Notes under the pieces: model-generated
What the model was told of the DNA's origin: nothing
Database searches by the model: none
The model's input: the letters and a program-made list of their open reading frames with translations, nothing else
Made by a program: the position numbers and the translations under genes
Source of the DNA: Acephala macrosclerotiorum
Taxonomy: Eukaryota > Ascomycota > Leotiomycetes > Helotiales > Mollisiaceae
Direction of reading: 5' to 3'
Length of the DNA stretch: 64,000 nt
NCBI GenBank assembly: GCA_014904845.1
Contig: MU119290.1
Location: 62,001-126,000 of the forward strand
Shown: in pieces, positions 50,798 through 61,802 of the stretch
How positions within the stretch are numbered: position 1 is the stretch's first letter
Layout: each line of letters opens with the position of its first letter

Positions 50798-51671
50798 TCA
50801 GGGCCCATCGTCTTCTGGTGGTGGCATTTGCGTGGAAGCGATCCAATCCTCCATCATTGCTGAATTGCCAAGAGAATTCGCAGGGCCTTTGCCCTTCTTG
50901 TCTTTCCGTTTGACCACCAAGCAGAGGACGCGGCCGTAGATCGCGAAACCATCATAGGTTGTATCCATTGCCATTTTCTTCTTGTCGTCCCTTTCGCCCT
51001 CGGCAGATGTCTCTTCCTCATGTCCGTCCCTCCTACGTTTCGGCAGAGGCTCAAAGCCTGGGGATGATTCAGGTGGTGAGTCGTTGGTTGTAGCTCTTGG
51101 CCGTTTGGATCTTCGAGGCCCAATATCTTGATCGACGAAGAGGCCATCGCTCTCTGATGATGTGTCCTCCATGGACGGCAGATCTTGTAGGTTTACTCCA
51201 TCTTCTTCGCTGTTCTCCCTCATTATGACAGGGACATCTTCGACCTCGATTGCGGTATCATTGGTAGCTCCGGTAAGCTTAGAGGAGTTTGATTGCAGGT
51301 TCCCTTTGCCCTTGTCGCGGAAGTGCTTCTGCTTTGTAAGGAGAGAATGTCGCGTGCTCATCTCAGTCAAGAAAATAGAGACCTCGAAATCCTCTGCTAA
51401 ATTCAGCAATAGCTCTAAGACTGGGCAACACCTGCAGACCTTCCACGACAACATCCTTCACTCCCTTCTTCTTGCCACCTTTCTTGCTGCGCTCGTTCTC
51501 TTCGCGGAGCTTAGGAAGGACCAGCGGTCGAACGCTCTCAATGACGCGAGGCAGAATCGGATTTCTGGAGTTAAGCAGCCAGCTCTCTGCCAATGCCGGA
51601 TTGTCAAGGTAGATGCGACATTCTAGGACCGAGTATTTCGTGATACGCAGGTATCTGCGGATAGGCGCCAT
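50798..51671 (-). CDS. Conserved fungal protein of unknown function, probably nuclear
   Basis: Two exons, 51671-51440 and 51393-50798, with a 46-nt GT-AG intron; the product is 275 residues. The N terminus MAPIRRYLRITKYSVLECRIYL followed by VIESVRPLVLPKLREENER reads as a conserved folded module. It continues across the intron as VVVEEDFEVSIFLTEMSTRHSLL. The middle is acidic and Ser-rich (EDTSSESDGLF) with basic clusters that look like nuclear localisation signals (RRSKRPR, PKRRRDG). The end has a second conserved-looking block (YDGFAIYGRVLCLVVKRKD) and AMMEDWIASTQMPP. I recognise no named domain. It is divergent from the NADH dehydrogenase gene, about 660 nt apart. Confidence 0.82.
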
Positions 51672-52333
51672 GGTGAGGACATCAGAATATTATTTTGTGA
51701 TGTTTGTTGATTCGTCGATGAAGAAGTCTGGCAGCCTGGCCAGAAAGATTCCAAATGGCAGCCTTGCGAGCAAGGTTGTTCGGGAAGTCCCATGCCAACT
51801 TCAACATCAGCACATTCACGCACACCAGCATTCATACAAATATCGAGCACGTCTTGAGATTTCACTCTTCTGTTATTCTCTTCAAAAGCCGCGGACACCA
51901 AATTGAATTTTCAATATGTCATCAAGGATATCGATAGGCTTTTGTGTGGAATTCCGCATGATAGGGCAACGAGTGTCGCTCTCCCGCATGTCCGAATCCT
52001 TGGCTCGGTCAACAACCTCCTCCACGCACCTTCTCCAAGACATTTGAACTCTATCCACATGCTAAGAAAACAACTTCTCTTTTATTGCCTTCACATGTGG
52101 ATTTTATCCTTTTCCCCGTCACATGAAAGCTTTTATTTGCACTTTGTTGATTAGAAGAGGGGAGAGCTGTGACCTCATCCAATCTCAGCGAGCGGGCACC
52201 GTACACCGGGAAGAGTCGGAGTTGAAATCCTCCCTGTAAAATCCAGTCAGACACTCAAATTTTGAGAGTCATCGAAGTGGATTTTCTATAAGTTCGTTTG
52301 AAGGGTGGATTCTTCTTTTCGTTGGTGTCAGAA
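51672..52333. promoter_or_regulatory. Divergent promoter region (conserved nuclear-looking protein / NADH dehydrogenase)
   Basis: This stretch lies between two divergent start codons and must contain both promoters. No core motif was assigned. Confidence 0.45.
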
Positions 52334-54216
52334 ATGAATTCGATTATAAGTTCTTCGGCAAGAAATCCACGTGCTCTAGGAAGGAGTCCTGTTTTGAAGC
52401 AGCTCCTACGAAGGGGTGTATCAACGCAAGAGCTTGATGCTACAAAAGGAGGCAAGTTTGGACATTCTACAAGCATGAGCGGCTACTGACGATTTGCAGA
52501 CCGTGAAAGAGTAGTCATTTTAGGATCAGGGTCAGTACCCTACCCCAATATCAGACTTCTTACTCACCTATCCCAGCTGGTCCGGTTTCGTCCTTTCAAG
52601 AGAGCTCGATAAGAAGAAGTTCCAAACTGTTGTTGTATCACCCAGACCCTACTTCGTCTTCACCCCACTCCTTGCCTCAACAGCAGTGGGCACTCTGGAA
52701 TTTCGGACCACTGTCGAGTCCGTCAGAGCAAGGGGAAAAGGCGTTGAGTTCTTCCAAGGTTGGGCGGATGATGTAAACCTCAACAAAAAGACATTGCAAA
52801 TCGAGGATGCAACAGTCAGGCGGCCATTACACGAGTCGGGAAGGAATTACCACGCCGCAAGCTTAACAGAAGCTGACCAAACTCATCGCGTCAAGAAGAA
52901 GGGCCAGATTTTCGACTTGCAATACGACAAGCTTGTCATTGCCGTTGGATGCTACAGTCAAACTTTTGGGACTCCAGGCGTTAGAGAGAATGCTTTCTTC
53001 TTGAAAGACGTTGTTGATGCAAGGAAGATTCGGAAGAGAATCCTCGAGTGTAAGTCAGCTGATGCCCCTTGTGGCACTTTCTAACCTCGGCGTCAGGCTT
53101 CGAGACTGCAGCACTACCTACAACATCCGACAAGTTACGAGATCAGTTGCTTAATTTCGCCGTAGTTGGAGGGGGCCGTAAGTTCGATCCTCTCACATGC
53201 AAGCTGCTTGCTGACAATTACTAGCTACTGGAGTTGAGTTTGCTGCAGAACTCTTTGACCTTTGCCACGAAGATCTTCGAAAACTCTATCCAAACCTCAT
53301 CCCCCACGTCAAAATCTCAATCTACGATGTCGCCCCGAAGATCCTTCCCATGTTCGACAAAGGACTCGCAGAATACGCCCTCAACCTCTTCAAGCGTGAT
53401 GGCATCCGAGTCAAAACAGAACACCACATCCAATCCCTCCAACCCGGCTTACCAGGATCAAACGACCCTGATGCAGATGGAGGATGCTTCACTTTGAAGA
53501 CTAAAGAAGATGGCGAGATTGGGGTGGGAATGTGCGTCTGGTCCACAGGTCTTATGATGAACCCATTCATACAGAAGGCTTTGAGCGATGTGCACAAATA
53601 CCCCACTTCTTCTGCTTCACTCTCAACCGAAGTCGCAGCCCCAGAAAAGAATAAGTGGTCCTTGAAACGTCATCCCAAAACCGGTGGACTCATGGTCGAC
53701 GACCGCTTCCGCGTAAAGCTCATTCCTAGAAATGGTTCACCACCAGCTGAAAACGCACCCGAAGCTACGATGCAAGATGTCTTTGCCTTAGGCGATGTTG
53801 CTGTCCTGGAGAAAGGCCGGCTGCCAGCGACGGCACAGGTCGCTAATCAGGAAGCGAAATGGTTAGGGAAGAGGATGAATAAGGGAGACATGGAGAAGGG
53901 TGGCTTCAGTTTCAAGAACCTTGGTGTTATGACATATTTGGGGAATATGAAGGCGATTATGCAAGCTGAGGGTGGGACTGAGGTTAAGGGGTATGTTTCC
54001 TCCCTAGTTTTGATATTGTGTTGCTGACGAGAATGCAGAAGGATGGCATGGCTGATTTGGAGAGGTGCCTACTTGACGCAGACTGTGAGCTGGAGGAACA
54101 AGTTGCTGATTCCCATTTACTGGTATGTACCAACCTCGCATTCTTGATGTTGGAAATAATACTGACAATCTAGGTCAATCAACTGGATCTTCGGACGAGA
54201 CATTTCTCGGTTCTGA
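52334..54216 (+). CDS. Alternative (rotenone-insensitive) mitochondrial NADH:ubiquinone oxidoreductase, NDE/NDI type
   Basis: Seven exons: 52334-52451, 52500-52530, 52577-53049, 53097-53177, 53225-53990, 54039-54122 and 54174-54216; 531 residues. Introns are 46-51 nt. The first is GC-AG (donor GCAAGT); the others are GT-AG. Two dinucleotide-binding folds are visible: the FAD site VVILGSGWSGFVLSREL (about 44-60) and the NADH site FAVVGGGPTGVEFAAEL (about 228-244). Also seen are the quinone-side block ATAQVANQEAKWLGKRM and the membrane-binding C terminus AWLIWRGAYLTQTVSWRN...WIFGRDISRF. The Arg/Ser-rich N terminus fits a mitochondrial presequence. It oxidises NADH and reduces ubiquinone without proton pumping. 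There is no EF-hand insertion, so it is not the calcium-binding subtype. Matrix or intermembrane-space orientation cannot be decided from sequence. Confidence 0.94.
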
Positions 54217-55223
54217 TGTCTGAGCTGTTATTAGCAATTGCTTCTTCGAGAATGTCCGAAATCCTTTGTAGCGATATTGTAACTTTTAAACTTTGCTTTG
54301 CACTCGGAGTCTCGAACGATCAATTCCTTTCCAGTGTCTAATGCTCCGGTGGTCGCTTCTTTGTACAAATCTTCCCTCGATGAATATTCATCTTTGTTTT
54401 CAGTTCCAAACGTCACATAGTTCAACCCCGTCCTAGCCAGGTATAGGCGAAACGGTCTTCTGAAAAGCAAGGTCTTGACGGCCGGGGAGCATTGACAAAA
54501 AAACCCTGTCAGAGCGGACGAAGAGCAAAACTACATTCCCTATTGTCGCCATGTTTGTTTCTCATGTACATAATACCTGCGGTGGTGGTGACAGAGACGC
54601 CAAGATAACTACCAAAGGAGCAGGTAGTCGGGAATCGAAGGGTATGGAGGTCCTTGTTTGCATTACACGCACGAACGGAAGTGTCTTCGTTTTATACACA
54701 CGTTGCAAGCGCACCTTTAATAGAATCCCATCTATAAGTCATCCAGGAGTTGCAGGGATGGTTTTGCAACTTAGCCTTGTCTGAATTTTGACACTTTGTC
54801 GTGCGCTCACTTTTTTGTCTGCCTATTCGTGCATTCACCTGGAAGAGAATGAGTCACAAGGTGGCTTGAACACTCACAAGCCTCGATTAGACAGTATAAA
54901 ACGTAGCTCTAAGAGTCGTGTTCTTCCCCTTCAAGACAACCTCATCGACTAGCGATCGCGTTCAGTTTCTGAAGAACCTAGGCTTTAAGGATGTCCATAC
55001 TTGCGTTGATGGCGCAGCGTACCTGTTATGGATGGGTTGACACCAACAGCTGTGATGGACAATCAATGGGAAAGTGGTGGGCGAAGTTTCATTGCCTGTG
55101 TTTCGATGGATGCAGTTGGAAGTTGACGGTAGTCATACAATACGATAACGAATCAACTACCTTTCGTCGAAAGCCGAACTATAATTTGACAGTCACTTGC
55201 TTTGCATAGCGATCATGCTTTCA
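54217..55223. other. Convergent intergenic region
   Basis: About 1 kb between the 3' ends of the NADH dehydrogenase and GNAT-like genes. No supported coding sequence. Confidence 0.5.
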
Positions 55224-56000
55224 TCAAAGCTTCACACGACTTCCTAACGTCTTCAAGCTCGCAGCAATCTTCTTTGCATCAATATATGCAACCTGCAAAA
55301 CCTCATCTCCCTCGCCCCTCAACAACCCCCTATAAAAATCATTCATCACCCGATCCCGATGCCAATACTGCTCATCATCCACATCTTTTCTAAATACCTT
55401 CCCCTCTCCGCTATTACTCCCGCGAAAAACGAACTTCTCCTCATCAAACACCGCTGTGGGCGAGATCAGCATCTTACTCCTATGTTCTCGATCGATCTCT
55501 CGCGCAATCGTAAGGTCCGTTTCTTCCGGTGATGTTTTCGAAGGCGAAGGAAAGACATCCGAGAAAAAGTTGGCGATGTGAACAAGAGAGTTGGGTACTT
55601 CAGCCAAGCTCGTAATCCAGAGTTTTGAGTTGGGTGGAAGGCTGGCATAGACGGGGAGAATGAGCCGGGTGAAGAGTTGGACGAGCATTCCTTTTCGTCT
55701 GAGTTCTGGTGCGATGACTGTGAGCCCTGTGTGAAGGACTTCTCGTTCGTCTGGTGGTAGCGAGGGAATGGGGATCAGGACCGCGGAGGTAAAGGCCAGG
55801 AGAGGTCCATTTCCGGTGGTGGTCTTGAGATGGGCGGTAACGACCACTTTATCGTCTGCATTTGAGAATATTTGATAATTGGGGAGAGGATTTAGGGAGA
55901 GCGATGCGAATTGTCGAAGTTCGTTCACCAACTCGGCAGTCTTGGTAGCGGGGTATGTCAAACCCGGTCGGTCGTGGATAGTGAAGATGAGATCCTTCAT
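55224..56000 (-). CDS. GNAT-like acyl-CoA N-acyltransferase domain protein
   Basis: A single exon of 258 residues starts at an ATG (55998-56000). The segment PLLAFTSAVLIP followed by TGLTVIAPELRRKGMLVQLFTRLI resembles GNAT motif A: a beta strand and then the acetyl-CoA pyrophosphate loop with R-x-x-G. The next segment, LWITSLAEVPNSLVHIANFF, looks like motif B. The C-terminal third (EKFVFRGSNSGEGKVFRKD, then DDEQYWHRDRVMNDFYRGLL) looks specific to fungal relatives. Substrate unknown. The gene is compact and AT-rich at its 3' end. The existence of the gene is firm; the family assignment is by motif shape only. Confidence 0.68.
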   Translation of the reverse strand: MKDLIFTIHDRPGLTYPATKTAELVNELRQFASLSLNPLPNYQIFSNADDKVVVTAHLKTTTGNGPLLAFTSAVLIPIPSLPPDEREVLHTGLTVIAPELRRKGMLVQLFTRLILPVYASLPPNSKLWITSLAEVPNSLVHIANFFSDVFPSPSKTSPEETDLTIAREIDREHRSKMLISPTAVFDEEKFVFRGSNSGEGKVFRKDVDDEQYWHRDRVMNDFYRGLLRGEGDEVLQVAYIDAKKIAASLKTLGSRVKL

Positions 56001-56303
56001 CCTCGACTTTTCAAAACTTGCGAATTGATTGATGTCTCATTTGTCAAAGCTGCAGAAGTTGATATAGATGATAATTCTAGGTTTCCATGAAATTATTAAT
56101 CAGCATGCAGTATGACAGTCAGCCAACAATATATGCATACCCGGGAAGCTGAGGCTGTCAGCAGTAGCTTAGCACCGCACACCGTCCTTCTCCTCGTCGG
56201 AGAGGAATGGAGCTCTCCATTCGGATGCAAGACTTCATTCTCCGCGGAAGTACACAAAGCGAACAGACATTGTTGAACCCCATCCTCGTCGACACTGCTA
56301 CCC

Positions 56304-57267
56304 TCAAAGCAAGGAAATCTCCTTCAGAGTCACCAATGTCTTCTCTCTAACCTCACCTAGTATTCTCAGCATCGCATCCTCCTTCGTTTCTCCCTCTTTT
56401 AGATTAGTGCTGACTGGATCCAAAACATTGACTCTGATAGTCCCACTCCCAAAATGCTTCTCCGGGACATGAAAAACATGAGCACAGTTCGCAACCACGA
56501 TGGGTACCAAAGGCAAGTTGCCAGCCTCCATAGCAATCGCAACAGCTCCTCTCTTGAAAGGCAGTAGTTCTGCCTTCTTAGAGTAACTTCGAACTCCTTC
56601 CTAGACGAAGTTCAATTTCAAGTCCTACAATGAGGGGCAAGAAACTTACAGGAAAAATAACAAGATTCATATTCTCACGGCGCAACATTTCCGCAGCGTC
56701 TAAGATGATCTTCTTGTTCGTGAGCCCAGAGGATGCCGGTGGATCGACAAAGATCGTTCGATATAGTCTCACGTACAGACCGAATACTGGCATTTTTCTG
56801 ACCCTCCATACTGCGCACGAGACTGTGTGGGGTTGCCAAAGCTGCCCAGAGTTAACTCCTAGTTATGTTGAAATTATCAAGATAAAGCTCACCCGCGAAG
56901 CAATCAAGACATCAATTTCACTTTGGTGATTGATGACAAATACAGCTGGGCCTTGGGAACTTGTTCCACCCCATCCTCTCAACTTTTCCTCTCCCTCGAT
57001 CTCCAATTTGATACCCACTAGAGGAGCAGTGATGTGCCACCATAGCCTTGAGGTAGTGTGTTGAGCCAAGTCATGGCGGCCGAGAAGGGTGAAGATGCAA
57101 AGTGCAACAGAGCTGTAGATGGCCGAGAGAAAGATGGTCACGCCAACATAGGCGAGGAAGAGATTAAAGCGGAGAGGATTGGGAAATTTGAGGAGGACGC
57201 GGGAAAATATGAGGGAGAATAGTACAATTCCTACTGCAAAAAGAAGAGCTGTGAGAACTATCTCCAT
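56304..57267 (-). CDS. 1-acyl-sn-glycerol-3-phosphate acyltransferase (lysophosphatidate acyltransferase)
   Basis: Three exons: 57267-56893, 56841-56650 and 56600-56304. Introns of 51 and 49 nt are both in phase 0, giving 287 residues. The acyltransferase catalytic motif NHQSEID is at 113-119. After it come the lysophosphatidate-binding-type block (PVFGLYVRLYRTIFVD), motif III FPEGVRSYS at 188-196 and motif IV LPLVPIVVAN. Two N-terminal hydrophobic segments (about 3-25 and 36-62) anchor it in the ER membrane or lipid droplets. It would acylate lysophosphatidate to phosphatidate for phospholipid and triglyceride synthesis. Odd point: motif III is normally FPEGTRS, and here the Thr is Val. Length is near yeast Slc1. 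Confidence 0.9.
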
Positions 57268-57582
57268 TGTGGGTTTGACGGTGAAGAATAAAGAAGTGGA
57301 GGAAGGTGATTGAGAATGGTGTCACTTGTTACTGTGCTCGAGCTGCAGATATGGGGAATGGGTGCTTATGTCAGCTTGCATGGAGTGCATGTAGTGCAGC
57401 GTATGCCCTGTCATCGGAGGAAGAGGGTAAAGAGGGTAATGTTTGGCTATTTGGGAAGTCGAAAGTCAGAAAAGCTCCAAGACACTCTGAGCTTCATGAG
57501 TCGGCTGAGTGAGCTAGCTCCGACACAGCCAAGTACACCTCGAGCTAACTCACCCTGAGGTTATACCTTTCGACCTCGATGA

Positions 57583-58118
57583 TTACTCCAAGAGAACAAG
57601 TCCCGTCAAGAATGCATCAACCCAAGTTGAAAACGCAGCAAACAGCGGATCAATCAACCGATCAAGAACCCAAATACACCCATTCTCAGCACAAAGGCCT
57701 CTCTCAACCACCCCCGCATTATTGACCATCACTACTGTACCAGCAGCAGCCTGCTTAATCCCCATCTCCAGGAAGCTCACGCTCATCATCTACATTCCCG
57801 GGGCTATATCCGCCGACTTCGTATCTCCAGCCAACAGACCATACCTCAGTAGATACGCACTCAATAACGCATTTCTCGGAGCCGTCATCGAGTCCATGGT
57901 TCCATCTGGAAGAGCGAGAAAGCATTATTCGATGGGGCGAAGAAGACTTGGGATGCGTCGCCAGGTTTGGTAAGTGACAATCTCATCAGGAAGTCCGGAT
58001 CAACAACACCCAACACAGTGTTCAACGTTGAAAGCCTCTTATCACTTGCCAGAAATGGCGGGGTAATTTCTACCCCGCACTCGCTAAATTCCATGCGGCG
58101 TTCGCTGCCCCTCAACAT
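57583..58118 (-). pseudogene. Fasciclin (FAS1) domain gene, frameshifted and interrupted
   Basis: On the minus strand the first frame gives DKRLSTLNTVLGVVDPDFL and SQVFFAPSNNAFS, the first part of a FAS1 domain. At about 57911-57921 a single missing base shifts the coding sense to another frame, which reads LPDGTMDSMTAPRNALL. That frame then meets a TAG at 57790-57792, after which VMVNNAGVVERGLCAENGCI and WVLDRLIDP complete the domain. No signal peptide is seen at the start. FAS1 proteins are secreted or GPI-anchored adhesion-type proteins. Two separate lesions plus the missing head make this a pseudogene. Confidence 0.75.
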
Positions 58119-58399
58119 CTTTGGGGATATGCAATGCGCTTGCTAGACAGCTTTCACGCCTCCAGGCATAACAGTCAACCTACACACTCCCGTGGTACAA
58201 TCTTTTGGTTTTCTCTCGGATACGGCTGTTCCAATTCCGATGAACACTCAAATGACAATAAGATCTTTGAGCTCTTAGCAAAAATCTTCTAATATCGCTT
58301 GCGTTCTCGTTTCGCTTTTACGTGGTTTGATCGGTTGTTCGTGATATCAAAAGAAAGATCGAGTTCGACGATACTTATTCGCTTAAACAATTATTTAAG

Positions 58400-58630
58400 G
58401 GTGAGGTTAGAGGATGAGTATATAGACCTTTTTTGGGGGGGGGGGAAGCTTTCCTAATTAAAACTTTTTGATGTATTAATGATTATTAATAAATTATATA
58501 TTTTTATTTAAAAACATACATGGATTTATTCTTTTTATATTTTGCTCGTATTTAATTATAATTCTTTATAAAACAATTAATCCAATTGATTTTTTAATTA
58601 AGTTCAAATTAAAAAAATATATATACAAAT
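58400..58630. other. AT-rich island with an 11-G tract
   Basis: After a run of 11 G at 58435-58445, about 180 nt are almost purely A and T (for example around 58475-58520 and 58585-58625), in sharp contrast to both flanks. No gene is seen. It lies between the fasciclin pseudogene and the PDDEXK_12-like gene. Confidence 0.6.
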
Positions 58631-58768
58631 CCAGCTCGATTATCACTCTTGTTTGACCGTCCTCATCCCTTTAGCTGGTTTCGTCACCATTGGGAACAAG
58701 AAAGAACGTTAGCTACAAGCCAAAGCGCTCAAATGAGAGTCCTGGTAGGCTCATCAATTCGTACTGTA

Positions 58769-60244
58769 TTATCTTAATCTATCTAGCACATTCCTACACA
58801 ACCACGCCCAATATTCTCCCTCCAACCACCTCTTCACGTTCTGAATTAAGGCTATTAGAATCAAGATCTCAGTGTGACTGCCCGTGCCAGCGTTTAATAA
58901 CCGCCAGGGACCAAGCACAATCTGTGAGATAGGACACACGTTAGTGATGGAGTGTCAACGATGCGCAGAGCGCAGAGCGGAGGAGAAAGGGAACTTACCA
59001 CATTCCCACTCGTATCCTTCCACGAAATATGAAATTTCCAATCATGACCCACAACCGTCCAGCCTAAGAATGGCGACAACTCCTCGTCCTCTTCAAGATC
59101 TCTTCCACTATCACTTCTGCCAAGTGCCCTCAATCCACGCAGTCGCTCCAATCCCGCGGCACACCAAATTCCCAGCTGTATGATTGCCTCGTTATAATCT
59201 CCTCCCCGTTCCTTGACCTCTAGACAGCAAACCAGTGGCACTGTGCTCGTATAAGCGTCCGTCATCTGGCTGAGAGCCATGTCTGGGTTCGCTTTGTGCA
59301 CAGGCTCGATAGCGATTGCCACCGCCGGGTGGTCAGAGGAGAAGGCGAGTGCAAGGTCTGCTTTCTTCGCGAAGGACTGGGATGCATGTTGGGGAAGGAA
59401 GGCGGCGTCGATGGATTGTGTCTGGATACTATGGACGCGTAGCATGGAGGAATCTTGGCCGAGCTCTGCGGATTCGAGAACGTTGTTTACGACTTTCATC
59501 CATGCACTCTCGTCGAGGTGATTGTCATAGCAGCGGCGCGCTTCATTGTATATCTTGTCTGTCGTCTGCCAGAGGGCATCGGTGTATGAGGCCGGTCGTA
59601 CAGTAGTAGCATCTTCGAAGAGATGGCTTAATGCTCCGAATGCTTGGGATCCTTCGAACTGGTCGGGATCCGCGGCTCTGAGTCGAGTCTGCACCGGATT
59701 AGCCATGGAACTGAGAATTGAAAGGAAACACAACTACCTCGAGACTGTAAGGAATCACCTCACTCGACAGCTTCGCTATGAGTATGCTCCTTAACCGTCT
59801 TACCGCAGGCGGCTGTTCCAGTCTAACATCGGGCTGGCAAACTCGCAATGACGGTGTTGCTAGCTTTAACTGACTCAGTACTTTGCGCGTCGGACTAGGG
59901 GAGCGCTGTCGAGTTGATGGCGGAGTTGGATATAAGATGGGCCGGTTTTGAAAAGAAGTGGCAGATGTGGTTGTCGCTCTCGTCCTGGTTGTTTCTCCGC
60001 TCGCATTTGAGGCCGTGTCGCTGTTCATGCTTCTATTCCGCTTTCGCACCTGTGTTCTTCCGCGCAATGTGAAAGGATGTCGCGAGGTTGGGGAACTAAA
60101 TGTCGTTTGTGATGAGAGGAATGGAAGTGGTACTGCTGGATCTTGATCCTGCTGATTATACAGCTCGGCGGGGTCAAACCAATCACCCGCAGTCGCCAAC
60201 CAGGAGCTGAGATAGCTGGGAGGATCGCATTGCTCCGATTCCAT
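58769..60244 (-). CDS. PD-(D/E)XK nuclease-like domain protein (PDDEXK_12 type)
   Basis: Three exons: 60244-59738, 59688-58999 and 58921-58769. Introns of 49 and 77 nt are GT-AG; the product is 449 residues. The first 165 residues are Ser/Pro/Arg-rich and look disordered. The second exon carries the nuclease-like core: LRAADPDQFEGSQAFG, ESAWMKVVNNVLE, ADLALAFS (putative catalytic Asp at about 280), then PLVCCLEVKERGGD with the E-x-K pair at about 326 and 328, and EAIIQLGIWCAAGLERL. The ending FLGWTVVGHDWKFHISWK and, after the last intron, EYWAWLCRNVLDRL are typical of the family. These proteins are numerous in Pezizomycotina, often in variable regions. Their biochemical role is not established. 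Confidence 0.87.
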
Positions 60245-61281
60245 AATCTCTCAGAGCAAGGGAGCTGAAGGTGGGAAAGAGCTAGATGGGCACAATGTCT
60301 GCGCTATTCATAGGGAGGCTAATCGTGCCAGATGCGTCGTGCGCAGTATTGTTACTCATATGAGATTATTGACGTGAGGTGGTGTTTCTGCCAGTTTTTA
60401 CCGCCCGAGTTTTGTTGCTATGCCAACAATGCAGGACGCGAGCCCCCGTGGTTGCAGTTTCTCCGTGGGTGAGGCTTGTGCCCTGGAGAATGGGCCTTGG
60501 GCCACGCGGTGTACGAAGTACTAGCTAGGATCCTTGACGAATGCCCTTTTTTGCGATATGCAACGAAAGTCGGTTTCGTGGAACCGGGTAATTATTCCGC
60601 TCGACCCCTACATTACTAGTACCTCATAGTGGATGTCAGCGTCCATAAGGCATTGGATCTTGGTCGATTACAAGACGACAAGTATTCAGAAGTCGTACAC
60701 GTCAATCACGATAAACCGATATCAAACCCTCGGTGATCCAAGAACCTCAGAACAGCAACTCGAAATCCTGGCAATCAATCATATGCCTTTACACTCTGAG
60801 CAATTTCTTGCCCTTCTCAAGAGCGACGATCTAATAATACTGTTTTTTCTTAGATTTCGTCAAACAGCGAGCAAGCCTCGCCCGGGCAAGATCGAAACAT
60901 GCTTTCGATAAAAGACTTTTAAAGATGGGACGTCGTCGTAATAGTAGATAAGCAGCTCGGAGTTCCTGAAGAGTTTATAGTGCGAGCGATCGAAATTATT
61001 CGATAGTACGCCGAGGAAGATATTTGTGTTTTTCCAGGCTCTATAGCGAGCCAAAGAGAAATTCTGATTCATCATTTCGTTGATACAACTGCAAAAAACA
61101 TATCCGGCACTAGCTGATGATCGCAGACTGTCTCGAGTCTCGTGTCACACCCAAACGCCGACTACATTCGACCACTTGTCATCTGGAAGTAGATTTTAGA
61201 CCCTGATAAAATTGCACGTTGATAAGGCATGTTGAGCTTCTTGGCCGCCTCATTGAAGTAAGTTGGGATCCTTTTGGTGAC

Positions 61282-61415
61282 ACAACGTATCAGGCCAAAT
61301 AGCTGTAGCGAGACTGGGGCGGGAAAGGGTGTTTAAACCGATTTGGGTGATTTTCTGGCCTGTGCCAGCCTGGAACACCCTGGTCTCGCTACAGCTATTA
61401 GGGCAGATACGTTGT
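61282..61415. repeat. Short inverted-repeat (hairpin) element, about 134 bp
   Basis: The left arm ACAACGTATC...AATAGCTGTAGCGAGAC is matched in reverse at the right end, with only a few mismatches over about 31 bp. The arms enclose about 70 bp. It looks like a very short MITE or a solo palindromic relic. No target duplication is evident. Confidence 0.65.
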
Positions 61416-61541
61416 AAGGTTGAAGTGAGGCTGAGGCTGAGGCTGTGAAGTTAGGATGCATGGATGCATGCAAGATTGCGAATGCGCGAGCACGTGAGTG
61501 GCTTTAGAAGTCCCCTTCAATGTATAGTTTCATAGGAGTTA

Positions 61542-61802
61542 TCCCCTCAGCGGCGGACTCGCTTGCCACTTTTAGCGTCAAAATACAACAACTTGAAAGG
61601 GTCGCATTAGGGGTGTACTTGATATCCAGAGAGGCAGCTTTCTCTCAGTAATAGAGCTTCTTCGAAAGTTTGTAGGCTGCTTTTTAAATATAAATATCTT
61701 TGCTCTCGAACTCGTTGTGTTGCTCAGTACAGAGGGTCTGATTTAGCGAGAATGCGCTCGGTAGAAAAATGACGCTAAAAGTGCCTGCCGTCGCTGAGGG
61801 GA
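61542..61802. mobile_element. Tc1/mariner-type MITE (261 bp) with TA flanks
   Basis: The ends TCCCCTCAGCGGCGG (left) and, in reverse, TCCCCTCAGCGACGG (right) are flanked by TA on both sides. A second matched block, CACTTTTAGCGTCA, follows in each arm, offset by an 8-nt indel. There is no coding capacity. Confidence 0.8.

Noticed and set aside
50529..50939. 136-residue plus-strand frame overlapping the 3' end of the conserved nuclear-looking protein gene
   Set aside because: It overlaps the antisense of a spliced, better-supported gene and has no domain.
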